Origin: an uncultured Clostridia bacterium | GTDB lineage: Bacteria > Bacillota > Clostridia > Oscillospirales > Acutalibacteraceae | DNA length: 64,000 nucleotides | Direction: 5' to 3' | Assembly: GCA_947625785.1 (NCBI GenBank) | Contig: CANQPS010000003.1 | Location: 1-64,000 of the forward strand | In this document: one piece after another, positions 55,872 to 64,000 of the stretch | How the letters are laid out: each line of letters opens with the position of its first letter | Numbering within the stretch: position 1 is the stretch's first letter | Translations under genes and position numbers: made by a program | Notes under the pieces: model-generated | Seen by the model: only the letters and a program-made list of their open reading frames with translations | Database searches by the model: none | What the model was told of the DNA's origin: nothing

Positions 55872-58154
55872 TCACAAATCTCCAAAATCAAAATCATCAA
55901 GTCCATCAAGTATATCCTGCTCTGCATCTGTAAATTGATTATTTATTATTTCACTTGCAATATCAGGATTTACACCCCATATTTCTCCAAGATTTTCAGC
56001 GATATCGCATTTATCATTAGGTGAAAATTCGCAGAAAGCTCGTCTTAAAAATACTAATGCTCTTTTAAATTCTTCGTCATCAAGACAATCTATATATTGT
56101 GATAATTTTTCCCATAAACTAAGCCTTGCTATAAGTGCATAACGATTTCTAAGCGATAATCCCTCAAACCACCCTGCACCAAGTTCGGCAGGTATGCCTC
56201 GTGATAATCTTCTTTCAACCTCAATAGAAAGCATATCATTAGAAATATCTCCTCTTTCTAACAATATTGCTGTTGCATAACCTGACGCCTTAGTATTAAG
56301 GTCATCTCTTTTTGAAATAGCGGTAAGTGTTTTTTTCCATTCGTCAACATTTACCGAACTGTGATTTATGGAAATCTCATTCAAGGCACTAATTGCTTTT
56401 ATTATCCCTGCAACCGCATTATTATCACATACACAACTTTCCGGCATTATCAGACAACCTCTATAAAATAATTGTTCAAGCAGTGGAAGCAGAGGTTCAG
56501 GATTAGTTTTTCTTATATTTCCATATCTGATGACAAAAGATATATTTCTTGCAGTTTCGGCAATTTCTTCCACTGATGCGGAATTTGTTGCCAATGCCTG
56601 TAAAACTGATACAGCACTTTTAACGCTATCTGCCATACCACACAAACAAGCATCACTTATTACCTCCGAGGCCTCTGTGATGGTCTGGGCTTTTTCAAGC
56701 CTTTCATTAAAAACAAATGAAACCGCTAAATCTATTGTATCACCTTTTAAAGTGGATTCAATAATATCAATCTCAGTTTCGGGTGTCCAAGCAATAGACC
56801 ATTGTTCTGCCCAAGTAGCATTATCCTGTTTTTTGTTCATATTTTCTGCAAAATGAACACCTAAACAGCATAATTTATGAAGAAAAAATGAACGCTCTAA
56901 ATCAAGAAAAGCTGCTTTTTCAGACTTAACCCTCATATTCTCTCTTAAATCCAAATCTAACTGCTGTACAACAACAGATTTATATTTTTCTAACTTTAAG
57001 TCTTTAAGTTTAAAATAAAAATCTTCTTGTATAGATGTATTACTTACACCCTCCGGTAACGAACCTATTTTAGTACCAATTTCAATATTGGCAACAGCTT
57101 CCGAGATTTCCGAGAACTTTCCGTGTCCCATACAAGTAACTGCACTATCCCTTAAATCCTGCAAAACAGGTACATTACTCCCCTTTAATTTTGCAAGCTC
57201 ATTTGCAAGTCTTACAGCCTCTATGACTTCGGCAGATGACGAAAAATTTCCTCCGCTGCGTTGGTAACTTGCTATATTCGTCAAATATTCAATGCCTGCA
57301 TCTTTCAAATCTTTATGATTTATAGCGAACCATAATAATTCATAATACATCGGTGCTTTGTTACCTGCACCATATCCGCTTCTTTGCGATAATCTATAAT
57401 ATGAATATGGCATCAATGTACTTTTATTTGGAAGCGATGGCAATTTTTTAATCTCATCTTCTGTCAAAGGAATATTGTTCTTTATGCCGTATGTATGGTA
57501 TGCACCCGTTACAACAACTATTTTATCACTGTCAAATTCTCTTTCGGCAAGGTCTATATTGTATCTCATATAGGCCTCACGCAAATAATTTTCTGCATCA
57601 TCTATTGGAATTTTATCGTCATATATACGCAAATTTCTGCCATATTCCTCACTTGCCTTAGCGTAATCTTCATAAGATGATAACTGTTCAAAATGACGCT
57701 CCCACCAACTTTCTTGATCTTCGTCCATAAATTTTTCCAGCTTTGTATAAATAGACCCAAATTCTTTGTCGTATTCATTTTGATTGTCTGAATTATCTTG
57801 GTTTTCAGATGATAATCGTCTTTTTTCTGAAATATCCATAAGTGCAAGAAATACAGATGAGGGTAAGTCTATAAAACGACATTGTTTTCCGTTTTTTACA
57901 GCCCATTTTATCGCCTGATATTCCGGTGAATACTCCGCAAATGGATATAAAACAGTTCTTATGGGAATTGTTTGACTATATGACATAATTGCTATTGGCA
58001 ATTTAACATTTTGACCACAAATTTGTGGTATAAGGTCGTTGAGGTCACTTCCGCCTTCAACAAGTACTATATCAGGTTTTCTATCATTAAGTAAATTTAT
58101 AAGTTGATAAGCACCATTTGGCGATAAGTGACGGATTCCATAATAATAAGCCAT
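55872..58154 (-). CDS. DUF5682 family protein (YehM-like)
   Basis: 760 residues. The N-terminal region (about 1-225) starts with YYGIRHLSPNGAYQLIN, has PDIVLVEGG (Glu33), FIDLPSS, and ends in VVVTGAYHTYGI (about 213-224), the Glu/His spacing reminiscent of the TraB/TIKI/EreA group of putative hydrolases. The remaining 500 residues are helical and HEAT-like. It overlaps the MoxR gene start region by one base and precedes the VWA gene. Domain family firm from overall pattern; hydrolase role is inference. Confidence 0.88.
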   Translation of the reverse strand: MAYYYGIRHLSPNGAYQLINLLNDRKPDIVLVEGGSDLNDLIPQICGQNVKLPIAIMSYSQTIPIRTVLYPFAEYSPEYQAIKWAVKNGKQCRFIDLPSSVFLALMDISEKRRLSSENQDNSDNQNEYDKEFGSIYTKLEKFMDEDQESWWERHFEQLSSYEDYAKASEEYGRNLRIYDDKIPIDDAENYLREAYMRYNIDLAEREFDSDKIVVVTGAYHTYGIKNNIPLTEDEIKKLPSLPNKSTLMPYSYYRLSQRSGYGAGNKAPMYYELLWFAINHKDLKDAGIEYLTNIASYQRSGGNFSSSAEVIEAVRLANELAKLKGSNVPVLQDLRDSAVTCMGHGKFSEISEAVANIEIGTKIGSLPEGVSNTSIQEDFYFKLKDLKLEKYKSVVVQQLDLDLRENMRVKSEKAAFLDLERSFFLHKLCCLGVHFAENMNKKQDNATWAEQWSIAWTPETEIDIIESTLKGDTIDLAVSFVFNERLEKAQTITEASEVISDACLCGMADSVKSAVSVLQALATNSASVEEIAETARNISFVIRYGNIRKTNPEPLLPLLEQLFYRGCLIMPESCVCDNNAVAGIIKAISALNEISINHSSVNVDEWKKTLTAISKRDDLNTKASGYATAILLERGDISNDMLSIEVERRLSRGIPAELGAGWFEGLSLRNRYALIARLSLWEKLSQYIDCLDDEEFKRALVFLRRAFCEFSPNDKCDIAENLGEIWGVNPDIASEIINNQFTDAEQDILDGLDDFDFGDL

Positions 58155-59239
58155 CAGCTATTCAGCTCCTTACAAGCCATATACAATTCTCTCCATTCTG
58201 AACCACGCTTTTTCAAAATATTTTCGAGATACTCTTTCCAAGCCACTTTATCCTTATCTTCGTCTTTGACAACTGCACCCTGTAAGGCTGCGGCAACATC
58301 TTCAACCTCTATTTTACCATTACCAAAACTTGCCGATAAAGCCATACTATTTGTTAATAATGAAATTGCCTCAGCAGTTGACAAAACACCGCTTGTTGTT
58401 TTTACCTTTTGCTTACCATCTAAAGTCTGACCATCACGCAGCTCTCTGAATATTGTACAGACATTTTCAATAAGTTTATCTGTTGGTATTTCCGCCTTTA
58501 TATCAAAATTGTTTGACAATCTTGTAACACCTGATTTTACAATATTCATTTCGGTTTTTATATCTTTTGGGGTAGGCAAAACCACAATATTAAATCTTCT
58601 TTTTAGTGCGGCAGACATCTCATTTACACCTTTATCTCTTGTATTAGCTGTTGCTATTACAGAAAATCCTTTTTTGGCTGCTACTTCAATGGAAAGTTCA
58701 GGCACAGATATTCTTTTTTCGGATAAAATTGAAATAAGTGCGTCTTGAACCTCACTTGCACAACGGGAAATTTCCTCAAATCTGCAAATTGAACCAGTTT
58801 CCATAGCTCTATAAACAGGGGTTTTTACCATAGCTTCTTTTGTAGGCCCTTGTGCAATCAACATAGCATAGTTCCAAGAATACTTGATTTGTTCCTCCGT
58901 AGTGCCTGCCGTACCTTGAATAACCTTTGTTGAATCACCGTTTATAGCAGCGGCAAGATGTTCAGACAACCAAGATTTTGCAGTACCCGGTTCACCAATC
59001 AATAATAACGCTCTGTCGGTAACAAGTGTTGCTATACAAATTTCCACAACTCTTTTATTTCCGATATATTTAGGAATAATATTTGTATTGCCGACCTTTC
59101 CGCCTATAATATACTTTAATACCGAACGAGGCGACATTTTCCAACCTGTTGGTATTTCGTCTGTTTCCGCCTCAATTAAAGCATTAATCTCATTCTGGTA
59201 TAATTCTTCTGCCGGTAATCTTTGAAAATCATTACTCAT
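58154..59239 (-). CDS. MoxR-family AAA+ ATPase (YehL-like)
   Basis: 361 residues. Walker A is GEPGTAKSWLSEHL (G82 to S89), Walker B region reads ICRFEEISRC (Glu-Glu where Asp-Glu is usual), sensor 1 is VIATANTRDKGVNEM and the arginine finger LKRRFN. MoxR ATPases act as chaperone-like remodellers, normally with a VWA partner, here two genes downstream. A possible separate promoter lies at 59262-59290. Confidence 0.94.
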   Translation of the reverse strand: MSNDFQRLPAEELYQNEINALIEAETDEIPTGWKMSPRSVLKYIIGGKVGNTNIIPKYIGNKRVVEICIATLVTDRALLLIGEPGTAKSWLSEHLAAAINGDSTKVIQGTAGTTEEQIKYSWNYAMLIAQGPTKEAMVKTPVYRAMETGSICRFEEISRCASEVQDALISILSEKRISVPELSIEVAAKKGFSVIATANTRDKGVNEMSAALKRRFNIVVLPTPKDIKTEMNIVKSGVTRLSNNFDIKAEIPTDKLIENVCTIFRELRDGQTLDGKQKVKTTSGVLSTAEAISLLTNSMALSASFGNGKIEVEDVAAALQGAVVKDEDKDKVAWKEYLENILKKRGSEWRELYMACKELNS

Positions 59240-59261
59240 ATAAATTTACTCCCTTAATAAT

Positions 59262-59290
59262 ATTTTAATAATTGATAACTACTGATACAA
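59262..59290 (-). promoter_or_regulatory. Possible internal promoter before the MoxR gene
   Basis: On the minus strand TTGTAT (59285-59290), 17 bases, TAAAAT (59262-59267), in the 124-base gap. A hairpin ATTTTTAAT / ATTAAAAAT (59290-59298 and 59102-offset pair at 59302-59310) overlaps its upstream edge. It could let moxR-DUF5682-VWA be expressed apart from the paralogues. Confidence 0.45.
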
Positions 59291-59363
59291 TTTTTAATTT
59301 AATTAAAAATCACTGTTATCTTGCTGTAAAATCATAACCAACCAATTTTTTCAAATAATTTTT

Positions 59364-61487
59364 TTAATTCAATCCTAATATATTTCTTATAGAATTTAAT
59401 GCAGATTCATAATAATTTTCTTTTTTCTGATTTAATAACTTATTCTTTAAATTATCCCCTAAATAAGTAAAATAAAGTTTATTTGTATTTACTTTACTGA
59501 CATCATCTATAAATTTAATTTTCCTCTCAATATTACTCTTATTTAAAATTAATGCTCCTTCTATAATATCTTCTCCGCACCAACTCTTTATTATTTTATC
59601 AGAATATTCGTATAAAACATCAATAGAATCTGTGACTTCTAACAAAATAATCGCTGCTACCACTCTACAAAATAAAGCATCATAAAAATATTTTCTATTC
59701 TGGGCAGATTTGTAACATTTGATTATATATAACATATAATCATTAACGGCAACTTTTTCCTCATATGTAGGATTATCAGGCAAAAGTCTATATGCATATT
59801 CCGGTGGGATATTGAAATTTTTCAAATTTTCTAACCAAGATATATGCAGCCTTTCAATATTCATTTTTGACTTAATAAGACCTATATCATTTCTAATATA
59901 ATTTATAATATTACTGTCTTTATCAGAATTTTCAGGTAACTCTTGTGATTTATAAAATAAATCTTTTCTTAATTTATCAGCCAAATTATTTTCACTTGAT
60001 GCCAATTCAAAAAATTCATTATATGTAATATTAGGGTTTAAATATACTGCGACACAGAAAGCACTTTTTGAATATACACTATTATACATTCTATATAATA
60101 CAAGTATCCTATTTGCATCATCAACATTTGGATTTTTTATAAATGTATAGCATATAACCTTATTTAGTTCTGTAAAAAACTGCACAATATATTTATTATT
60201 TAAAGATATATCATTATTTTTTACTAAATCATAAAGTACAGGCGTAACAAAACTACCTAAACGAATAAGACTTTTCATAGTACAACCAAATAAAAAACAA
60301 CGCATACCTGTAAAATTATTATTATAATCTTTGGTTTTTGAACCTCTCAAATAACTTTTAATATCATTATTATAATCAAATAAAAAATTCTTGAAATCTT
60401 CACTATATTCAACATCATATTTGGTATCAGAAAAACTGCTATATAGCTTATTGCCTATATCATTAAATGAATTTGCAACAAATTTTAAATAATCACCAAC
60501 ATTGTCAGACTTGCAGCTAAAAGTTTCTTTTACAAAATCAACAAGATACTTACAGGTTTTATCTACAATAACTTCAGATACTCTTTCTGTTTTCGTATTT
60601 TCCAAGGACAAGTCTTTAAAATCATCTGTTTTTTCAAAAAATTCCTGCCAGAAATTATCATTATTTTCATCACTAAGATATGCTATAACATTCAGAATTT
60701 CATTTTTTAAATCGCCTTTTCTCTTTTTAACTTCTTTAATCAGGTATTCAATATTATTCTTTGAATATTTCATACACTCAATAGCCTGCAATTTCAGTGC
60801 AGAACTACCGTTTTCATATACATATATATAAAAATCATTATCCTTTTCTTTTCTGACAGAACCTATAATTTTTAATCGTCTTTCCATTTCTTTTTTGCCA
60901 TTTACATCAAAGTCTTCTTTTAACTGCAATATTATTTTTTCGTCAGCAATTAATGATAATATATTGACAGCTAAATCACAAATACCCGTATATGAATCAT
61001 TAAGAGCTTTAATCCAATATTTCCTTAACCTGAAATCACTCATTATTTTAAATTCTCTTTTTTCCTTATAATCATCAGGATTATCTCTTACAGAATTATA
61101 CAGACTTTCAATAATCTCATATCTGCCCGAACCCCTTTCTGTTAAGGCTTTCATTATAGGAAATAGTTCAAAATAGGAAATATCAAAATAAGTACCACTA
61201 TTTTCCGGTAATTCTGAAATATCTTCATCTATTTTATATGTAGATTGTGTAACAACAACCGCATCGACAAGTGATATTGCATTTATTAATTTTATAGGCT
61301 TATCTTCATTACCGGCATTAAAAAGTTCTTCAAGTCTTTCGGAAATTTTCTTGAATACAGGATTTTTAGCCGACAAAGGCTTAATCTGTTCTGCGATTTT
61401 CCTTAATCTGAAATCTTCATTCAATAAATCTGTTCCCGCCATTGCTGATTGATGTAGTCTTTCTTTTAATTCAATTATTGGATTCAC
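59364..61487 (-). CDS. HEAT-like helical protein, long paralogue (707 aa)
   Basis: Starts at a GTG at 61485-61487 after GGAG. All-helical with no signal peptide. The first about 80 residues (ELKERLHQSAMAGTDLLNED, FRLRKIAEQIKPLSAKNPVF, LINAISLVDAVVVTQSTYK) are nearly identical to those of the upstream 228-aa protein; similar starts occur in HEAT-repeat proteins beside MoxR/DUF5682/SWIM genes, by memory. Residues 100-700 look like helical repeats. Probably a structural or target-binding partner of the ATPase system. Confidence 0.75.
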   Translation of the reverse strand: MNPIIELKERLHQSAMAGTDLLNEDFRLRKIAEQIKPLSAKNPVFKKISERLEELFNAGNEDKPIKLINAISLVDAVVVTQSTYKIDEDISELPENSGTYFDISYFELFPIMKALTERGSGRYEIIESLYNSVRDNPDDYKEKREFKIMSDFRLRKYWIKALNDSYTGICDLAVNILSLIADEKIILQLKEDFDVNGKKEMERRLKIIGSVRKEKDNDFYIYVYENGSSALKLQAIECMKYSKNNIEYLIKEVKKRKGDLKNEILNVIAYLSDENNDNFWQEFFEKTDDFKDLSLENTKTERVSEVIVDKTCKYLVDFVKETFSCKSDNVGDYLKFVANSFNDIGNKLYSSFSDTKYDVEYSEDFKNFLFDYNNDIKSYLRGSKTKDYNNNFTGMRCFLFGCTMKSLIRLGSFVTPVLYDLVKNNDISLNNKYIVQFFTELNKVICYTFIKNPNVDDANRILVLYRMYNSVYSKSAFCVAVYLNPNITYNEFFELASSENNLADKLRKDLFYKSQELPENSDKDSNIINYIRNDIGLIKSKMNIERLHISWLENLKNFNIPPEYAYRLLPDNPTYEEKVAVNDYMLYIIKCYKSAQNRKYFYDALFCRVVAAIILLEVTDSIDVLYEYSDKIIKSWCGEDIIEGALILNKSNIERKIKFIDDVSKVNTNKLYFTYLGDNLKNKLLNQKKENYYESALNSIRNILGLN

Positions 61488-61513
61488 AATATTTTCTCCT
61501 CTCGCAACGCAAA

Positions 61514-62200
61514 TTAAAAATTCTTGTAACTACTTATATCAAATTCTTTAAAAATTATTGATATAATACGCTTTTTAAGTATTTGCTTTTTAATGTAATA
61601 ACTTATATTTTTATTATTGCTAAAATTATTTTTTAAATCCGATATTAATTTTTTATCATTAGTAAAGTTAATTATATTTCTTGAAAACATAGAATAAAAA
61701 TCTTTTTCTTTTCCGATAGCTGATATTAAATATTTCTTCATTCTGAAATCAATTATAATCTTAAATTCCTCACTCTTTTCATAATCCTCTTTTATGCTAT
61801 AATAAAGATATTTCATAAATGCATTTATTTTATTAAAATTTCTATTTTTAAATATATCTATAATTGGTTTTAAGTGATTGTATGAAATCTCATTATATAC
61901 AAATATACTATTATTTTGCGGAATTTCTGAAACAGCACCATCTTTTTTATATGTTGACTGCGTAACCACAACTGCATCGACAAGTGATATAGCATTTATT
62001 AGTTTTGTAGGTTTATCATTATTATCAGCATTAAAAAGTTCTTCAAGTCTTTCTGAAATCCTCTTGAACACAGAATTTTTAGCCGATAAGGGCTTAATTT
62101 GTTCTGCGATTTTCTTTAATCTGAAATCTTCATTCAATAAATCTGTCCCCGCCATTGCCGATTGATGTAGTCTTTCTTTTAATTCAAATAATATATTCAT
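61514..62200 (-). CDS. HEAT-like helical protein, short paralogue (228 aa)
   Basis: The first about 80 residues match the 707-aa protein almost exactly, and the match begins at the start codon. Residues 95-200 still align loosely (EEFKIIIDFRMKKYLI with EFKIMSDFRLRKYWI), then the protein ends, so it is either a truncated duplicate or a short functional form. It lies 20 bases after the SWIM gene and 26 before the long paralogue. No frameshift is visible in the readable part. Confidence 0.7.
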   Translation of the reverse strand: MNILFELKERLHQSAMAGTDLLNEDFRLKKIAEQIKPLSAKNSVFKRISERLEELFNADNNDKPTKLINAISLVDAVVVTQSTYKKDGAVSEIPQNNSIFVYNEISYNHLKPIIDIFKNRNFNKINAFMKYLYYSIKEDYEKSEEFKIIIDFRMKKYLISAIGKEKDFYSMFSRNIINFTNDKKLISDLKNNFSNNKNISYYIKKQILKKRIISIIFKEFDISSYKNF

Positions 62201-62220
62201 ATTAAATAACCTCGGTTAAA

Positions 62221-63669
62221 TCAATAAAACAATCTAATAATCTGATTTTCAGTAACTATCGAAAGCGGCATAGCATAAATTTTATTTTGTGCAGTATCGA
62301 GCCAAAATTCAAGTGTTATAACTCCGTTATTTTTCCATTTTGAATTATCTAATAAAAGTAATGTTTCTACGGAATTATCACAATTAGCCCTTGCAAGTAA
62401 TTCAATTGTTTCGTCACCTTGTTTTAAAACAATTTTATTATCAGATGTTTTTCCTATCATATCATATTTTACAAGCATAACAACGGTTTTGTCTGATAAT
62501 ATATTTTTAAATTGATTTTTAACAATTTTTATACATTCTGCAAGATTATCTCTTGCAAAAGACCTGACTTTACAATAATCTTCCTTAGTCGGCTCACTGA
62601 CCGTAAAACTGTCCCATCTGATACGCTTATTTATTTCACCCGGATAATAGCACATTTCCGGAATATTTATAACACTAAAAGTTGAATCATCTCTTTTTAT
62701 AAATTTTATGGATTTAATAGGAACAATATTAACCGTTTTTGAAATTTCGCCATTATCTAAATCAACAAAGTATCCTATATCTAAATAAGTTTTTTGTGCT
62801 TCTAAAAATTCAACATTAAAATTTAATTGTAAAACCCTTGCATTTTTCTTGATGGAACCAAGTTGTTTAAGCAGTTCGAGTTTCCAGACATTACCTAATT
62901 TTTCGTACATAACATCAAGTGATGGCTCAAAATTATTATTTTCTATTTTATCGTTCAGATAATCTTTGCATCTTATTATGGTAGCGTGCAGCTTAAATAA
63001 TGTTTCACGAATCTGATTTAATACTTCATCAATATTTTCATTATTATCTGACAACTTTTGTGCGAGATAATTAATTTCTACTATAATAGATTGTATTCCG
63101 GATAAATAATAGTTACCCATTTCTTTTACAAGGTCGCTATATACAGATAATGATGCCCCAGATAAAGCTGATATTCCTTGTCGCATAACATCATTTACAA
63201 ATTTTTCTGCAACTTGCAATCCCTCCAACTGTTTTTGAGCTTTTTTCTTTGCAGCAGAAGTGTTTGTTTTCTTAGGTTTGGTGACTGTCGCAGTTTCGAC
63301 AGATTTTTCAGCTTGTTTTTCTTTTTTTGCAGCCTGTTTGTTACGCTTTTGCAATATATCTTCCGGAATTTCCGCAATCTTAAAATCCTTTTTAGCAAGC
63401 CAATCAAAAATAATAGCAATACCGTGTTTACAAGGAAACTGTCTGCTTGGACAGGAACATCTAAATACGGGATTGCTCTCATCAATAAAGTCTACCGAAG
63501 TTCTATAATTTGACTTGCCACTTCCGGAACATTCACCAAATATCATACTTTCATCTTCCGTCTTATAAAGCGAAACAAAACCACCTTTATCAGATATTTT
63601 TTTGCCATTTGATACAGCCGTCAAATTTGGTGATAATTTTGTTAATTGTTCTTTCGTTATTTTTATCAT
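62221..63669 (-). CDS. SWIM zinc-finger protein (YehQ-like)
   Basis: 482 residues. The SWIM motif CxCx6CxH is at C71, C73, C80 and H82 (FRCSCPSRQFPCKHG). A Lys/Ala-rich linker (about 105-145) follows, then a helical region (about 150-270) and a beta-rich C-terminus (about 280-480). SWIM domains bind DNA or protein. It is the first gene of the operon, with a promoter at 63718-63746. The core gene set matches the E. coli yehLMPQ set by content. Confidence 0.92.
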   Translation of the reverse strand: MIKITKEQLTKLSPNLTAVSNGKKISDKGGFVSLYKTEDESMIFGECSGSGKSNYRTSVDFIDESNPVFRCSCPSRQFPCKHGIAIIFDWLAKKDFKIAEIPEDILQKRNKQAAKKEKQAEKSVETATVTKPKKTNTSAAKKKAQKQLEGLQVAEKFVNDVMRQGISALSGASLSVYSDLVKEMGNYYLSGIQSIIVEINYLAQKLSDNNENIDEVLNQIRETLFKLHATIIRCKDYLNDKIENNNFEPSLDVMYEKLGNVWKLELLKQLGSIKKNARVLQLNFNVEFLEAQKTYLDIGYFVDLDNGEISKTVNIVPIKSIKFIKRDDSTFSVINIPEMCYYPGEINKRIRWDSFTVSEPTKEDYCKVRSFARDNLAECIKIVKNQFKNILSDKTVVMLVKYDMIGKTSDNKIVLKQGDETIELLARANCDNSVETLLLLDNSKWKNNGVITLEFWLDTAQNKIYAMPLSIVTENQIIRLFY

Positions 63670-63717
63670 ATTAATTCAACCTTAACCTTTCTTGATTTGT
63701 TACTTTGTACAATAGTT

Positions 63718-63746
63718 ATTATATCATAACTTTTCTGATAAAGCAA
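63718..63746 (-). promoter_or_regulatory. Promoter of the SWIM-HEAT-MoxR-DUF5682-VWA operon
   Basis: On the minus strand TTGCTT (63741-63746), 17 bases, TATAAT (63718-63723), 49 bases upstream of the SWIM gene start. Confidence 0.75.
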
Positions 63747-63820
63747 CAAAAATTCGGTAAAAACAAATAATCAGTGTATTTGTTTGAAAAATATAATCAT
63801 AAAACGAAAATTTATACAAA

Positions 63821-63853
63821 AAAGCTATCAAAAATCTGTATTTTGATAGCTTT
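63821..63853 (-). terminator. Intrinsic terminator upstream of the SWIM operon
   Basis: A 13-bp perfect stem, AAAGCTATCAAAA (63821-63833) with complement 63841-63853, and a minus-strand exit CTTTTTTGTA. It ends the gene that enters from the right edge. Confidence 0.85.
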
Positions 63854-63860
63854 AAAAAAT

Positions 63861-64000
63861 TTACTGTTTATTTTGTTTTAGTTTTTCGGCTCTTGCACGC
63901 TTAATACCATTCAAAATAATATCCCTTGCTTTAATAGCATCTTCTTTTGAAAGGGGTTCAACGCCCTTTAAAGGATAATCAATACCAAGTTTCTCATATT
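63861..64000 (-). CDS. C-terminal end of an unidentified gene at the window edge
   Basis: A frame is open from the edge to a TAA at 63861-63863, giving 45 residues including IDYPLKGVEPLSKEDAIKAR and a basic tail (RARAEKLKQNKQ). It ends 8 bases before a strong terminator, so it is the real 3' end of a gene. No family recognised from this fragment. Confidence 0.6.
   Translation of the reverse strand, partial: YEKLGIDYPLKGVEPLSKEDAIKARDIILNGIKRARAEKLKQNKQ

Noticed and set aside
61514-62200. Frameshifted pseudogene reading of the short paralogue
   Set aside because: The frame is intact with a good start and a distinct end; it aligns past residue 180 with the long paralogue, so a functional short form is equally likely.

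Overview
This is a low-GC chromosomal segment from an endospore-forming member of the Clostridia (Firmicutes/Bacillota). The evidence is the AT-rich composition, strong GGAGG-type ribosome binding sites, a Spo0A response regulator next to a SpoIVB peptidase, a SpoIIM-family protein, the whiA-rapZ-murB-hprK cluster, a T-box leader, and an oxygen-sensitive four-subunit 2-oxoacid:ferredoxin oxidoreductase. Family and genus cannot be fixed from the sequence alone. Almost all genes lie on the minus strand; the plus-strand exceptions are an XRE regulator, a RodA/FtsW protein, a glycosyltransferase, spoIVB and spo0A.

Layout. Positions 1-1540 form an accessory-looking edge: a truncated gene resembling a phage tape-measure start, a lipoprotein, small orphan ORFs and a start-less C-terminal tail ORF. 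Positions 1.5-8.1 kb hold a MATE exporter, DUF3006, a CorC-type CBS protein, a polytopic membrane protein, SpoIIM, proC and an XRE regulator. Positions 8.2-16.5 kb run from a HIT hydrolase through a phosphoribosyltransferase, ComEC, HolA and an RNase M5-like Toprim protein to a ParA-like ATPase and the ferredoxin/alpha/beta/gamma subunits of a VOR-type oxidoreductase. Positions 16.5-20 kb hold RodA, a degenerate GHKL protein coupled to lysA, and a structured intergenic repeat. Positions 20.3-29.6 kb are pfkA, dnaE, whiA, rapZ, murB, a PHP hydrolase and hprK.

Positions 29.8-34 kb hold a GT4 glycosyltransferase, cdd, cysS and cysE; the last two are under a T-box whose apparent specifier is a cysteine codon. 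Positions 34-39.2 kb are a recA-recX-rimO-pgsA-PC4-TPR operon. Positions 39.2-45.4 kb hold prmC, DUF1385, a two-component pair with an FG-GAP-like lipoprotein, and trmB. Positions 45.5-51.9 kb are one compact operon from thyX to a U32 peptidase, including mltG. Positions 52.2-54.5 kb are spoIVB-spo0A.

Positions 54.7-63.7 kb are the most interesting part: SWIM zinc-finger protein, two HEAT-like paralogues, MoxR AAA+ ATPase, DUF5682 protein and VWA protein. The core resembles Escherichia coli yehL-yehM-yehP-yehQ, a conserved but functionally uncharacterised set. The two paralogues share a near-identical N-terminal block and then diverge. Many promoters with near-consensus -35/-10 boxes at 17-base spacing could be read directly and are listed. 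No tRNA, rRNA, CRISPR array or intact insertion sequence was recognised.
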